Source of the DNA: Sphingobacterium pedocola
GTDB taxonomy: Bacteria; Bacteroidota; Bacteroidia; Sphingobacteriales; Sphingobacteriaceae
Direction of reading: 5' to 3'
Assembly: GCF_015209965.1 (NCBI RefSeq)
Contig: NZ_MU158690.1
Coordinates: 60,839 to 124,838 of the forward strand
Length of the DNA stretch: 64,000 bases
In this document: positions 44,923 through 53,433 of the stretch, in pieces
Position numbering within the stretch: the first letter of the stretch is position 1
Layout: every line of letters begins with the position of its first letter
Program-made: the position numbers and the translations under genes
Notes under the pieces: model-generated
Databases searched by the model: none
Told to the model about the DNA's origin: nothing
The model's input: the letters and a program-made list of their open reading frames with translations, nothing else

Positions 44923-45769
44923 TACTTATCAACTCTTGAAAACCGACTAACAATGGTGTTCTTTCCGCGAGACTCCCCCTTCCAAACCTGTCCAAAAGCA
45001 ATTCCGAAGGGATATTACCTACCAAGTCGTCCAGAGCAAAGGGACATCCTCCATATCCTAGCATCGCACCTTCAAATGTTTTACATCCCGCATCGTAAGC
45101 TGCATTAACTTTCAAAAGTGCTGAATTAGCGCCACTGTGCAAATGAATACTAAATTCCAATTCGGGAAAATTAACAAATAAAATACCCAAAAGTTCTTTT
45201 ATCACTAAGGGAGACGCTTCGGATGTGGTATCAGCTATGGAAAATCGGCGTATACCCAATTCCTTCAATTTTTCAATCCATTCCAATACGATATCTGTAT
45301 GCCACTTATCTCCATACGGATTTCCGAATGCCATGGAAATATAAATCAATAGTTGCTGAGCAGGTGTGCTATCGATAATCTTTTTACAGGCTACTACCTT
45401 ACCAAAAGATTCGGATATGGAGGAATTTGTATTTCGCTGTTGAAACGTTTCAGAAATAGAAAACGGATACCCCAGATAATCTATTTTTTCGAATTGGCTA
45501 CCAATTTCAGCACCCTTTTCATTTGCTATAATAGCAATTAATTGGGTGTGATCATCCTTTTGAATGAGATCAATAAGCGAGCTTGTATCCTTCATTTGGG
45601 GTACCGCTTTAGAAGAAACAAAACTACCAAAATCAATATAATCGAAAAGTTTACTTTCAATCAATTGATTAATATATCTTGCTTTTTTCTCCGTTGATAT
45701 AAAGTCAGCTATACCCTGTATCGCATCGCGAGGACAATCTACCAGTTGAATATCCGATTTACTTAACAT
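44915..45769 (-). CDS. Hydroxymethylglutaryl-CoA lyase
   Basis: Splits HMG-CoA into acetyl-CoA and acetoacetate, the last step of leucine breakdown. The 284-residue TIM barrel has VDCPRDAIQGI (metal- and substrate-binding Asp-Arg), SSKAVPQMKD, and later IADTTSEASP and EFSIHLHSGANSALLKV. The late Cys loop GYGGCPFA is present, as in HMG-CoA lyases. It overlaps the acyl-CoA dehydrogenase gene by 11 bp. Confidence 0.9.
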   Translation of the reverse strand: MLSKSDIQLVDCPRDAIQGIADFISTEKKARYINQLIESKLFDYIDFGSFVSSKAVPQMKDTSSLIDLIQKDDHTQLIAIIANEKGAEIGSQFEKIDYLGYPFSISETFQQRNTNSSISESFGKVVACKKIIDSTPAQQLLIYISMAFGNPYGDKWHTDIVLEWIEKLKELGIRRFSIADTTSEASPLVIKELLGILFVNFPELEFSIHLHSGANSALLKVNAAYDAGCKTFEGAMLGYGGCPFALDDLVGNIPSELLLDRFGRGSLAERTPLLVGFQELISRC

Positions 45770-46910
45770 CCTTTTTTATTTCTCTGGAAATAACCATTTT
45801 TTGAATAGCACTTGTACCTTCTCCAATCGTACATAACTTCGCATCACGAAAAAATTTCTCTGCTGGGAAATCCTTCGTAAATCCGTATCCACCGTGAATC
45901 TGTACACTTTGATTAGAAACTTCCACAGCGGTTTCAGAAGCGTATAATTTTGCCATTGCACCTTCTTTTGTGACGTTTTTACCGGTATCTTTCAGATATC
46001 CTGCCTGACGGATCAACAATTCAGAAGCTTCTACTTTTGTAGCCATATCCGCTAAAGCAAAACCAACATCCTGAAAATCAAATATTTTCTGATTAAACTG
46101 TTCTCGTTCATTCGCATATATTAGTGCACATTCATAAGCCCCGCGGGCTATTCCTAACGATAGCGCTGCTATAGAAATCCTTCCTCCATCCAATAATTTT
46201 AAAGCTTGTATAAAGCCGTTACCTACCTCTCCGATGACTTGACTTTTATGCACTCGACAGTTATCAAAAAACAAACTAGCTGTTTCCGACGCACGCATTC
46301 CTAGTTTATCAAGTTTTTTACCTGCAGTAAAACCAGGTGTTCCTTTTTCAATGATAAAAGCGGTCACACCATGCTTATCACCTTTCTTTCCGGTGCGAAC
46401 CATAACTACGGCCACATCCCCACTAATTGCGTGAGTAATAAACGTTTTCGATCCATTTATAATAAAATAATCCCCGTCAGCTACTGCCGTAGTCGTCAGT
46501 CCTCCTGCATCCGACCCGGAGCCGGTTTCTGTCAGTCCCCAAGCGCCAATCCATTCTGCAGAAGCTAATTTAGGGAGATATTTTTGTTTTTGTTCTTCAT
46601 TAGAAAATGACAATATATGATTTGTACACAAGGAATTATGTGCAGCAACAGATAAACCTATCGAACCACATACCTTAGATATCTCATCTAAAATCGTTAT
46701 ATACTCTTGATAACCTAAGCCTGTACCATTGTATTTCTCGGGAACTAACACACCCATAAAACCGTGCTCACCCATTTTTTTAAAGAGATCCACAGGAAAG
46801 TGTTGGCTTTCATCCCATTCCATGATATAAGGTTTAATATGAGCTTGTGCAAATTGGCGAGCACTTTCACGTACTAAATCCATTTGTTCTGTATTTTTCA
46901 ATTCGTACAT
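45759..46910 (-). CDS. Acyl-CoA dehydrogenase, isovaleryl-CoA type
   Basis: The 383-residue flavoprotein has all acyl-CoA dehydrogenase blocks: WGLTETGSGSDAGGLTTTA (FAD site), MRASETASLFFDNCRVH, and near the end QIHGGYGFTKDFPAEKFFRDAKL. The group cannot be told from sequence alone, but next to HMG-CoA lyase and the methylcrotonyl carboxylase beta gene isovaleryl-CoA is the likely substrate. It is divergent from the carboxylase gene across a 137-bp region with two palindromic sites. Confidence 0.9.
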   Translation of the reverse strand: MYELKNTEQMDLVRESARQFAQAHIKPYIMEWDESQHFPVDLFKKMGEHGFMGVLVPEKYNGTGLGYQEYITILDEISKVCGSIGLSVAAHNSLCTNHILSFSNEEQKQKYLPKLASAEWIGAWGLTETGSGSDAGGLTTTAVADGDYFIINGSKTFITHAISGDVAVVMVRTGKKGDKHGVTAFIIEKGTPGFTAGKKLDKLGMRASETASLFFDNCRVHKSQVIGEVGNGFIQALKLLDGGRISIAALSLGIARGAYECALIYANEREQFNQKIFDFQDVGFALADMATKVEASELLIRQAGYLKDTGKNVTKEGAMAKLYASETAVEVSNQSVQIHGGYGFTKDFPAEKFFRDAKLCTIGEGTSAIQKMVISREIKKDVK

Positions 46911-46942
46911 AATAAAATATTCCTTAAGTTTATATAGGGTTT

Positions 46943-47006
46943 TAATCTATATTTACAAATATCATAAAAAATAAATAATATTTTACGATATTTATAAATA
47001 TAGATT
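46943..47006. promoter_or_regulatory. Paired operator-like palindromes in a divergent promoter
   Basis: Bases 46943-46962 and 46987-47006 form an inverted repeat with 19 of 20 matches. Each arm is itself palindromic: ATATTTATAAATAT on the right and ATATTTACAAATAT on the left. The arrangement between two divergent leucine-degradation genes looks like a regulator binding pair. No regulator gene is adjacent. Confidence 0.6.
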
Positions 47007-47047
47007 CTTTAACAGATTACAAATTAACATTTTTTTAATATATCCGT

Positions 47048-48655
47048 ATGGACAAACTACTGACATTACTAAAGGAAAAAACAAAAAAACTTCATTTAGG
47101 AGGCGGTATACATAAAATACAAAAACATAAGGAAAAAGGAAAACTAACCGCTTGGGAACGGATTATCTACCTTCTAGACGAGCATAAACCGTATACTGAA
47201 ATAGGAATTTTTGCCGGAGATGGAATGTATAAAGAAGATGGAGGTTGTCCGAATGGTGGTGTCGTAGTCGTACTCGGTTATGTAAAAAATAAATTATGTA
47301 TCATCGTGTCAAATGATGCTACGGTAAAGGCTGGAGCTTGGTTTCCAATTTCAGGTAAAAAGAATCTCAGAGCACAGGAAATAGCGATGGAAAATCGTCT
47401 ACCTATTATCTACCTAGTAGATTCCGCTGGTGTATATTTACCTATGCAAGATGAAATCTTCCCCGATAAAGAACACTTTGGTCGTATATTTAGGAACAAT
47501 GCTAAAATGTCGGCAATGGGCATCCCACAAATATCAGCAATAATGGGATCCTGCGTAGCTGGAGGAGCCTATCTGCCTATAATGTCTGATTACGCCATGA
47601 TCGTGGAGGGGACAGGGTCTGTTTTTCTAGCTGGATCTTATCTTGTGCGCTCATCAATAGGAGAAATTATTGATAACGAAACTCTAGGAGGAGCGAGTAC
47701 ACACTCCGAAATATCGGGCGTCACAGATAATAAATACCCAAATGATGAAAGCTGTTTAGATGCCATTCGTCGCATTGTCGATAAATTTGGTGATAATCCC
47801 TATGCTGGATTTTCACGTATTAAAAGTACGGAACCTGCCTTTCCTTTTCAACACATTTACAAACACTTACCAGAAGATAGGCTTAAACCTTACAATATGA
47901 TACACATATTGGAAGCAATTGTTGATAAAGACTCATTAGAAGAATATAAAAAAGATTATGGTAAAACGATTATATGTGCATTAGCTCGTGTAGATGGCTG
48001 GGCTGTCGGAATTGTCGCGAATCAACGTGAAATTGTTAAGGCCAAAAAACCGGGAAATGCAACGGAAATGCAAATGGGAGGGGTAATCTATTCGGATTCA
48101 GCAAACAAAGCAGCTCGATTTATAATGAACTGTAACCAACAGAAAATTCCACTGGTGTTCTTCCAGGATGTAACGGGTTTTATGGTGGGAAGTCGTTCAG
48201 AACATAATGGTATAATTAAAGATGGGGCAAAGATGGTAAATGCAATGGCTAATTCAGTGGTACCAAAATTCACCTTTGTAGTCGGAAATAGCTACGGAGC
48301 GGGCAATTATGCCATGTGTGGTAAAGCCTATGATCCACGATTAATCTATGCATGGCCTACCGCACACATGGCTGTAATGAGCGGCGCATCTGCAGGTAAA
48401 ACGCTGCTTCAAATACAGGAAGTGACTTTAAAATCCAAAGGAATAGAACTTACGGAGCAGGATAAAAACAAATTACTAAAAGATATTGAAACAAAATACA
48501 ATGAACAATTAAGTCCTTATTATGCAGCGGCCCGTTTATGGGTAGACGGTGTTATAGATCCTAAAGATACCCGTAAAATTATTTCTATGGGCATTGAAGC
48601 CGCGAATCACAACTCAACAATTGAAAGGTATAATGTAGGCGTGATACAAACCTAA
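47048..48655 (+). CDS. Acyl-CoA carboxylase beta subunit, methylcrotonyl-CoA type
   Basis: The carboxyltransferase half of a biotin-dependent carboxylase (535 residues). GKLTAWERIIYLLDE, YLVDSAGVYLPMQDEIFPDK with FGRIF after it, and IMGSCVAGGAYLPIMSDYA match the 3-methylcrotonyl-CoA carboxylase subgroup more than propionyl-CoA forms. The biotin carboxylase and biotin-carrier subunit is not in the window. The 3' end is closed by the terminator at 48.67 kb. Confidence 0.88.
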   Translation: MDKLLTLLKEKTKKLHLGGGIHKIQKHKEKGKLTAWERIIYLLDEHKPYTEIGIFAGDGMYKEDGGCPNGGVVVVLGYVKNKLCIIVSNDATVKAGAWFPISGKKNLRAQEIAMENRLPIIYLVDSAGVYLPMQDEIFPDKEHFGRIFRNNAKMSAMGIPQISAIMGSCVAGGAYLPIMSDYAMIVEGTGSVFLAGSYLVRSSIGEIIDNETLGGASTHSEISGVTDNKYPNDESCLDAIRRIVDKFGDNPYAGFSRIKSTEPAFPFQHIYKHLPEDRLKPYNMIHILEAIVDKDSLEEYKKDYGKTIICALARVDGWAVGIVANQREIVKAKKPGNATEMQMGGVIYSDSANKAARFIMNCNQQKIPLVFFQDVTGFMVGSRSEHNGIIKDGAKMVNAMANSVVPKFTFVVGNSYGAGNYAMCGKAYDPRLIYAWPTAHMAVMSGASAGKTLLQIQEVTLKSKGIELTEQDKNKLLKDIETKYNEQLSPYYAAARLWVDGVIDPKDTRKIISMGIEAANHNSTIERYNVGVIQT

Positions 48656-48688
48656 AATAAATATCGGTTGAACAACCGATATTTATTT
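48655..48688. terminator. Bidirectional terminator between carboxylase and thiL
   Basis: AAATAAATATCGGTTG (48655-48670) pairs perfectly with CAACCGATATTTATTT (48673-48688), loop AA, then TTTTT. The stop codon of thiL (48683) is inside the right arm. Confidence 0.85.
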
Positions 48689-49723
48689 TTTAAACGCGTT
48701 CCATCCCTGAGCTGTAATTGGATGAACATGTCCTGATTTTGAAATCATTTCGCATCCCGCCTGCTCTTCGGTGATATAACCAATAATAGAAATATCAAGC
48801 TGATTTTTAATTTTATCGTACTGATCCTGCGAAACGGTAAACAATAGCTCATAATCTTCACCGCCACTCAATGCACAAACGGTTGGATCTAAGCCAAATT
48901 CACGAGCAGTCTCATAAGTCATCGGATCCAATGGAATTTTCTCTTCATAAAGCTTACATCCTACTTTTGAAGCATTACAGATATGCAATATTTCAGATGC
49001 TAAACCATCCGAAACATCGATCATTGCACCGGGTTGTATACCATACGCTTCAAACAATTCCACAACATCCTTTCTAGCTTCTGGTTTTAATTGCCTTTCA
49101 ATTATGTAATCTTTACCTTCTAAATCCGGTTGAATTTCAGGATTTTCCAAGAAAATATTCTTTTCACGTTCCAATAGCTGTAATCCTACATAGGCACCAC
49201 CAAGGTCTCCCGAAACACAGAGTAAATCACCTTCTTTTGCACCTGAGCGATAAGCTATTTTATCCGCATCTGCATATCCGATACTCGTTACGGAAATCAC
49301 AAGGCCTTGTGCCGACGCCGAAGTATCTCCCCCCACTAAATCGACATTGTATTTTTTACAGGCAATCAGTGCACCTTCGTATATTTCTTCAACAGCTTCT
49401 AAAGGAAACTTGGAAGAAAGGCCTATGGAAAAAGTTATTTGCGAAGCCAAGCCGTTCATTGCATAGATATCACTTAAATTAACCTGCACAGCTTTATAAC
49501 CCAAATGTTTAAGCGGAACATAACGTAAATCAAAATGTATACCTTCCAGTAATAAATCCGTTGAAATTAATGTTTTCTTATTACCGAAATCCAACACTGC
49601 AGCATCATCGCCTATTCCCTTTACGGTCGAAGATTCAGTGATTTCCACAGCTTCCGTCAGATATTTAATTAGACCAAATTCGCCTAACTCATGAATATCG
49701 GTTCTATCTTTATTATCAAACAT
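48683..49723 (-). CDS. thiL: Thiamine-monophosphate kinase
   Basis: ThiL phosphorylates thiamine monophosphate to the active diphosphate. The 346-residue protein has GIGDDAAVLDFGNKKTLIS, VNLSDIYAMNG, GGDTSAS and MIDVSDGLASEI, the AIR-synthase-fold motifs with metal-binding Asp residues. No other thi gene is close, though a thiamine-pyrophosphokinase-like gene with lost active-site residues lies at 18 kb. Confidence 0.95.
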   Translation of the reverse strand: MFDNKDRTDIHELGEFGLIKYLTEAVEITESSTVKGIGDDAAVLDFGNKKTLISTDLLLEGIHFDLRYVPLKHLGYKAVQVNLSDIYAMNGLASQITFSIGLSSKFPLEAVEEIYEGALIACKKYNVDLVGGDTSASAQGLVISVTSIGYADADKIAYRSGAKEGDLLCVSGDLGGAYVGLQLLEREKNIFLENPEIQPDLEGKDYIIERQLKPEARKDVVELFEAYGIQPGAMIDVSDGLASEILHICNASKVGCKLYEEKIPLDPMTYETAREFGLDPTVCALSGGEDYELLFTVSQDQYDKIKNQLDISIIGYITEEQAGCEMISKSGHVHPITAQGWNAFKK

Positions 49724-49824
49724 TATTTAATTCAAAAGTATTAAGTTAAAAAACAAAAGTCAAAGGTTATAAGTATAAGAGATCTAAATGTATAAATACT
49801 CATATCTGAGATCTATAAAGAAAG

Positions 49825-50823
49825 CTACAATCCTAATTGAGCCGAAATCTCCAACATACGTTCAATAGGTTTTTGTGCCCTAAGAATAACATCTGCAGCT
49901 AAGTTAATTTCAGGCTGTTCGTAATATAAACAGTTATATAATTTTTCCAACGTATTTAATTTCATATGCGGACAATCGTTGCATGCACATAGGTTATTTG
50001 GAGGGGCAGGAATAAAAGTTTTAGTCGGACTAGCCTTCTGCATCTGATGTAAAATTCCCGACTCCGTGGCCACGATGTACGTTTGACTCGAGTCCTCAAT
50101 CGTAAATTTCAGCATCCCGGAAGTAGATCCAATATAATCCGCTTTGGCCAAAATATGATCTTCACATTCGGGGTGTGCTATAAATTTTGCTTCGGGATAA
50201 GCATCTTGTAAAGCATCAATCTTATCTTGCGAAAAAATCTCATGCACCATACAAGCACCATTCCACAAAACAAGATCACGCCCGGTTTTCTTTTTAACAT
50301 AAGCACCTAGATTTCGATCCGGACCAAAAATAATTTTTTGATCTAGCGGCAGACTTTCTACAATTTGCACTGCATTACTTGAAGTACAGACAATATCCGA
50401 TAAAGCCTTTAGTTCTGCTGTACAATTTACATAGGTGATGACTAAATGATCTGGATATTGTTCTTTAAACTTAGCAAAGAGGTGTGGAGGGCAACTATCT
50501 GATAAAGAACACCCTGCCTTCAAATCTGGTAATAAAACCTTTTTTGTTGGTGAAAGAATTTTCGCCGTTTCAGCCATGAAATGTACACCGGCAAAAACAA
50601 TTACATCAGCGTCAGTTTTAGCCGCTTGTTGCGAAAGACCTAAGCTATCTCCAATATAATCGGCTATATCCTGTATTTCAGATTCCTGGTAGTAATGAGC
50701 TAAAATAACAGCATTCTTTTCTTTCTTCAGTCTGTTGATTTCAGAAACAAGATCAATAGTTGGATCTACATCCACATCTATAAATCCCTTTGCTTCTAAA
50801 TCTCTTTCAAAAGTCGTATTCAT
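49825..50823 (-). CDS. nadA: Quinolinate synthase A
   Basis: NadA condenses iminoaspartate with dihydroxyacetone phosphate to quinolinate, with a 4Fe-4S cluster. The 332-residue protein has [35 protein letters not shown], and conserved Cys residues in [17 protein letters not shown] and the late CNDCPHM. It is divergent from nadB across the 484-bp gap proposed as the replication origin. A TACTTTTG -7 box lies at 50878-50871, 47 nt upstream of the ATG. Confidence 0.96.
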   Translation of the reverse strand: MNTTFERDLEAKGFIDVDVDPTIDLVSEINRLKKEKNAVILAHYYQESEIQDIADYIGDSLGLSQQAAKTDADVIVFAGVHFMAETAKILSPTKKVLLPDLKAGCSLSDSCPPHLFAKFKEQYPDHLVITYVNCTAELKALSDIVCTSSNAVQIVESLPLDQKIIFGPDRNLGAYVKKKTGRDLVLWNGACMVHEIFSQDKIDALQDAYPEAKFIAHPECEDHILAKADYIGSTSGMLKFTIEDSSQTYIVATESGILHQMQKASPTKTFIPAPPNNLCACNDCPHMKLNTLEKLYNCLYYEQPEINLAADVILRAQKPIERMLEISAQLGL

Positions 50824-51307
50824 TATCTCTTCTCTAAATTGCCGTTAATTACTTTGACTAATCAACTTCACAAAAGTAAACAAAGAAATTCAAACGAAAT
50901 CCACATTCTCTTTTTTCAATAAATAATAATTCTTTTTATAAAAGAGAATCTTATTGTTTATTAGCATGTGGAAAATGGGGATAATTTAGATCGTATTTAT
51001 TCTTATATACGGATAACTTGTTTTTATCAACAACTTATTCACATTTTGAATTAGATTTAGTATTGATTATCAATTACGTAAAATTTAGCCGTTTTTATTT
51101 TCCATATTTTTATGTGAGTTTTTTAGCGTTTATAATTTGTTAATATTATATTCAAATTGAGGTAATAATTCCATAACATATGTGTGAATTTTAGTTGGAT
51201 TGTGGATGAATAAATAGTTTTAAAATTTAATTCACTATTTGTCTACACGTTTTCCACATATTTTGTTAATTTGTTGTCTTACAATGTTGATATATATAAA
51301 GAGCGGT
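50824..51307. other. Putative chromosomal replication origin (oriC)
   Basis: AT-rich gap of 484 bp between divergent nadA and nadB. Six 9-mers differ from the DnaA box TTATCCACA at one position: TTTTCCACA (50967-50975 minus, 51250-51258 plus), TTATCCCCA (50976-50984 minus), TTATCAACA (51024-51032), TTATTCACA (51035-51043) and TCATCCACA (51201-51209 minus). Weaker two-mismatch sites are at 50897, 51008 and 51098. AT-rich stretches at about 51060-51190 could be the unwinding element. No gene is visible inside. Two parS sites lie 6 kb away. Sampled base counts to the left have C above G, and to the right G equals or exceeds C. Confidence 0.65.
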
Positions 51308-52900
51308 ATGTCTTTCAGAAAGGTTGATTTTTTAATAGTTGGATCGGGTATAGCTGGTTTGAGTTTTGCCTTAAAAGCGGCTAAGTTGGGGAAAGTATTG
51401 ATTGTTACCAAGGCAAATGAAGATGAATCAAATACGAAGTATGCTCAGGGTGGTGTTGCAGTCGTTACGGATCAGACAGATAGCTTTGAAAAGCATATCC
51501 GGGATACACATGCTGCAGGAGATGGATTATGTAATCCACAGGTTGTGGAAAACGTAATTAAAGAGGGGCCGGCGCGAATTGATGAACTTATCGCTTATGG
51601 AACTTCTTTTGATAAGGAAGCTTCTGGTGAGTATGATTTAGCCAAGGAAGGTGGACATTCCGAACATCGTATTTTGCATTATAAAGATATTACCGGATAT
51701 GAAATCGAACGTACGTTATTAGATCAGGTACATCAGAACGCCAATATTGAAATACTTACGCATTACTTCGCGGTAGATTTAATCACCCAGCATCATCTTG
51801 GAGAGCACGTGGACAAGAAATCGCAAGATATTAATTGCTATGGCATATATGCTTTTAACACAAGATCAAATCGTGTTGAAAAGTTTCTTGCAAAGGTAAC
51901 GTTGATGGCTACGGGAGGGGCGGGTCATGTATATGCAAGTACGACAAATCCCATAATTGCTACTGGAGATGGAATAGCGATGGTATACAGAGCAAAGGGC
52001 AAAGTTAGAAACATGGAGTTTATTCAATTTCATCCGACTTCGTTATATAACCCAAGCGAGTACCCGGCTTTTCTGATTTCAGAAGCCGTGAGGGGTTTCG
52101 GTGGTATACTTCGTAGAACCAATGGGGATTCTTTTATGGAAGAATATGATGAGCGGGGTTCGTTGGCATCACGAGATATTGTTGCAAGAGCCATAGACGC
52201 GGAGATGAAGAAATCGGGAGTGGATTACGTATATTTAGACATTACACACCGGAGCAAATCGGATTTGCTCGCTCATTTTCCCAATATTTATGAGAAATGT
52301 CTTTCCATCGGGTTAGATATGACTACGGATTTTATACCAGTTACGCCAGCTGCGCATTATTTATGCGGAGGAATATTAGTAGACGAGTTTGGTGCTACGT
52401 CAATTCAGCATTTGTATGCTTGCGGAGAGTGTTCGTCTACAGGTCTGCATGGTGCTAATAGGTTGGCTTCTAATTCATTACTTGAGGCTGCCGTATTTGC
52501 ACATCGTATTTTTTTAGATGCAAGTGCGCGATTCTCTGCGCTGGATTTTAAGGAAGGCGTTCCGGATTGGGACGATTCTAATACACGACTCTCCAATGAA
52601 GATATATTGGTAACACATAATCTGCGTGAAACACAAAAGTTTATGAGTGACTACGTGGGTATTGTACGATCTGACTTTCGCTTGGAGCGTGCGATGAGTC
52701 GATTGGGACTTTTGTATGAAGAAACAGAATCTTTTTATAAGAAGACAAAGCTTTCTGTAAAACTTTGTGAGCTAAGAAACGTTATTCAGGTTGCATATTT
52801 AGTGGTGAAGTCTGCCATGAGAAGAAAGGAAAGCAGAGGGTTACACTATACGACAGATTATCCTGAGCACGCTGATGCATTAGAAGATACTATTTTATAA
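51308..52900 (+). CDS. nadB: L-aspartate oxidase
   Basis: NadB oxidises L-aspartate to iminoaspartate for NadA. The 530-residue flavoprotein starts MSFRKVDFLIVGSGIAGLSF, an FAD-binding motif, then NTKYAQGGVAVV, EGGHSEHRILHYKD, QFHPTSLY and CGECSSTGLHGANRLASNSLLE. I chose the ATG at 51308; the TTG at 51239 would put DnaA-box DNA and a non-family extension into the protein. It is followed 3 bp later by the gamma-carbonic anhydrase gene. Confidence 0.96.
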   Translation: MSFRKVDFLIVGSGIAGLSFALKAAKLGKVLIVTKANEDESNTKYAQGGVAVVTDQTDSFEKHIRDTHAAGDGLCNPQVVENVIKEGPARIDELIAYGTSFDKEASGEYDLAKEGGHSEHRILHYKDITGYEIERTLLDQVHQNANIEILTHYFAVDLITQHHLGEHVDKKSQDINCYGIYAFNTRSNRVEKFLAKVTLMATGGAGHVYASTTNPIIATGDGIAMVYRAKGKVRNMEFIQFHPTSLYNPSEYPAFLISEAVRGFGGILRRTNGDSFMEEYDERGSLASRDIVARAIDAEMKKSGVDYVYLDITHRSKSDLLAHFPNIYEKCLSIGLDMTTDFIPVTPAAHYLCGGILVDEFGATSIQHLYACGECSSTGLHGANRLASNSLLEAAVFAHRIFLDASARFSALDFKEGVPDWDDSNTRLSNEDILVTHNLRETQKFMSDYVGIVRSDFRLERAMSRLGLLYEETESFYKKTKLSVKLCELRNVIQVAYLVVKSAMRRKESRGLHYTTDYPEHADALEDTIL

Positions 52901-52903
52901 GAT

Positions 52904-53416
52904 ATGGCGATTATATTACCTGTTAAAGAGCATTTTCCGTTTATAGGAGAAGACACCTTTGTCGCACCCAATTGTACAATCGTGGGAGACGTAACTATCG
53001 GTCAATATTGTTCCATATGGTTTAATGCAGTAGTTAGGGGAGATGTCAATTACATCAGGATTGGAAACTATTCCAACATCCAAGACAATGTAACTATTCA
53101 TGGTACATATGAGCGGAACGGTACTGATATTGGTCGATATGTTAATATAGGTCACAATGCAATTATTCACGGTTGTACGATACACGATTACGTATTGATC
53201 GGAATGGGTGCTATTGTAATGGATAGATCTATTATTGAGTCCAATGTTATTGTAGCTGCTGGGGCGGTCATTTTGGAAAATACAGTATGTGAATCTGGCT
53301 ATTTATATGCAGGAGTGCCCGCAAAAAAAATTAAACCACTCACAGACGATCAACTTCACTTGTTGCAGAAGCTTCCACATAACTATGTTTTATATAGCTC
53401 TTGGTTTTCTGATTAA
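52904..53416 (+). CDS. Gamma-carbonic anhydrase family protein
   Basis: A 170-residue left-handed beta-helix with hexapeptide repeats (VAPNCTIVGDVTIGQYCSIWF and further turns). RGDVNYIRIGNYSNIQDN and NVTIHG, GHNAIIHGCTIHD carry the His and Gln residues of the metal site, so it may bind zinc; many members are not proven carbonic anhydrases. The order nadB-gamma-CA suggests an operon. Confidence 0.92.
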   Translation: MAIILPVKEHFPFIGEDTFVAPNCTIVGDVTIGQYCSIWFNAVVRGDVNYIRIGNYSNIQDNVTIHGTYERNGTDIGRYVNIGHNAIIHGCTIHDYVLIGMGAIVMDRSIIESNVIVAAGAVILENTVCESGYLYAGVPAKKIKPLTDDQLHLLQKLPHNYVLYSSWFSD

Positions 53417-53433
53417 AACCGAGAAGTGTAGTA

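Noticed and set aside
51239..51307. TTG start of nadB with a 23-residue hydrophobic extension
   Set aside because: NadB is cytoplasmic and family N-termini begin near the FAD motif; the extension overlaps a DnaA-box-like site and the ATG at 51308 is better placed.
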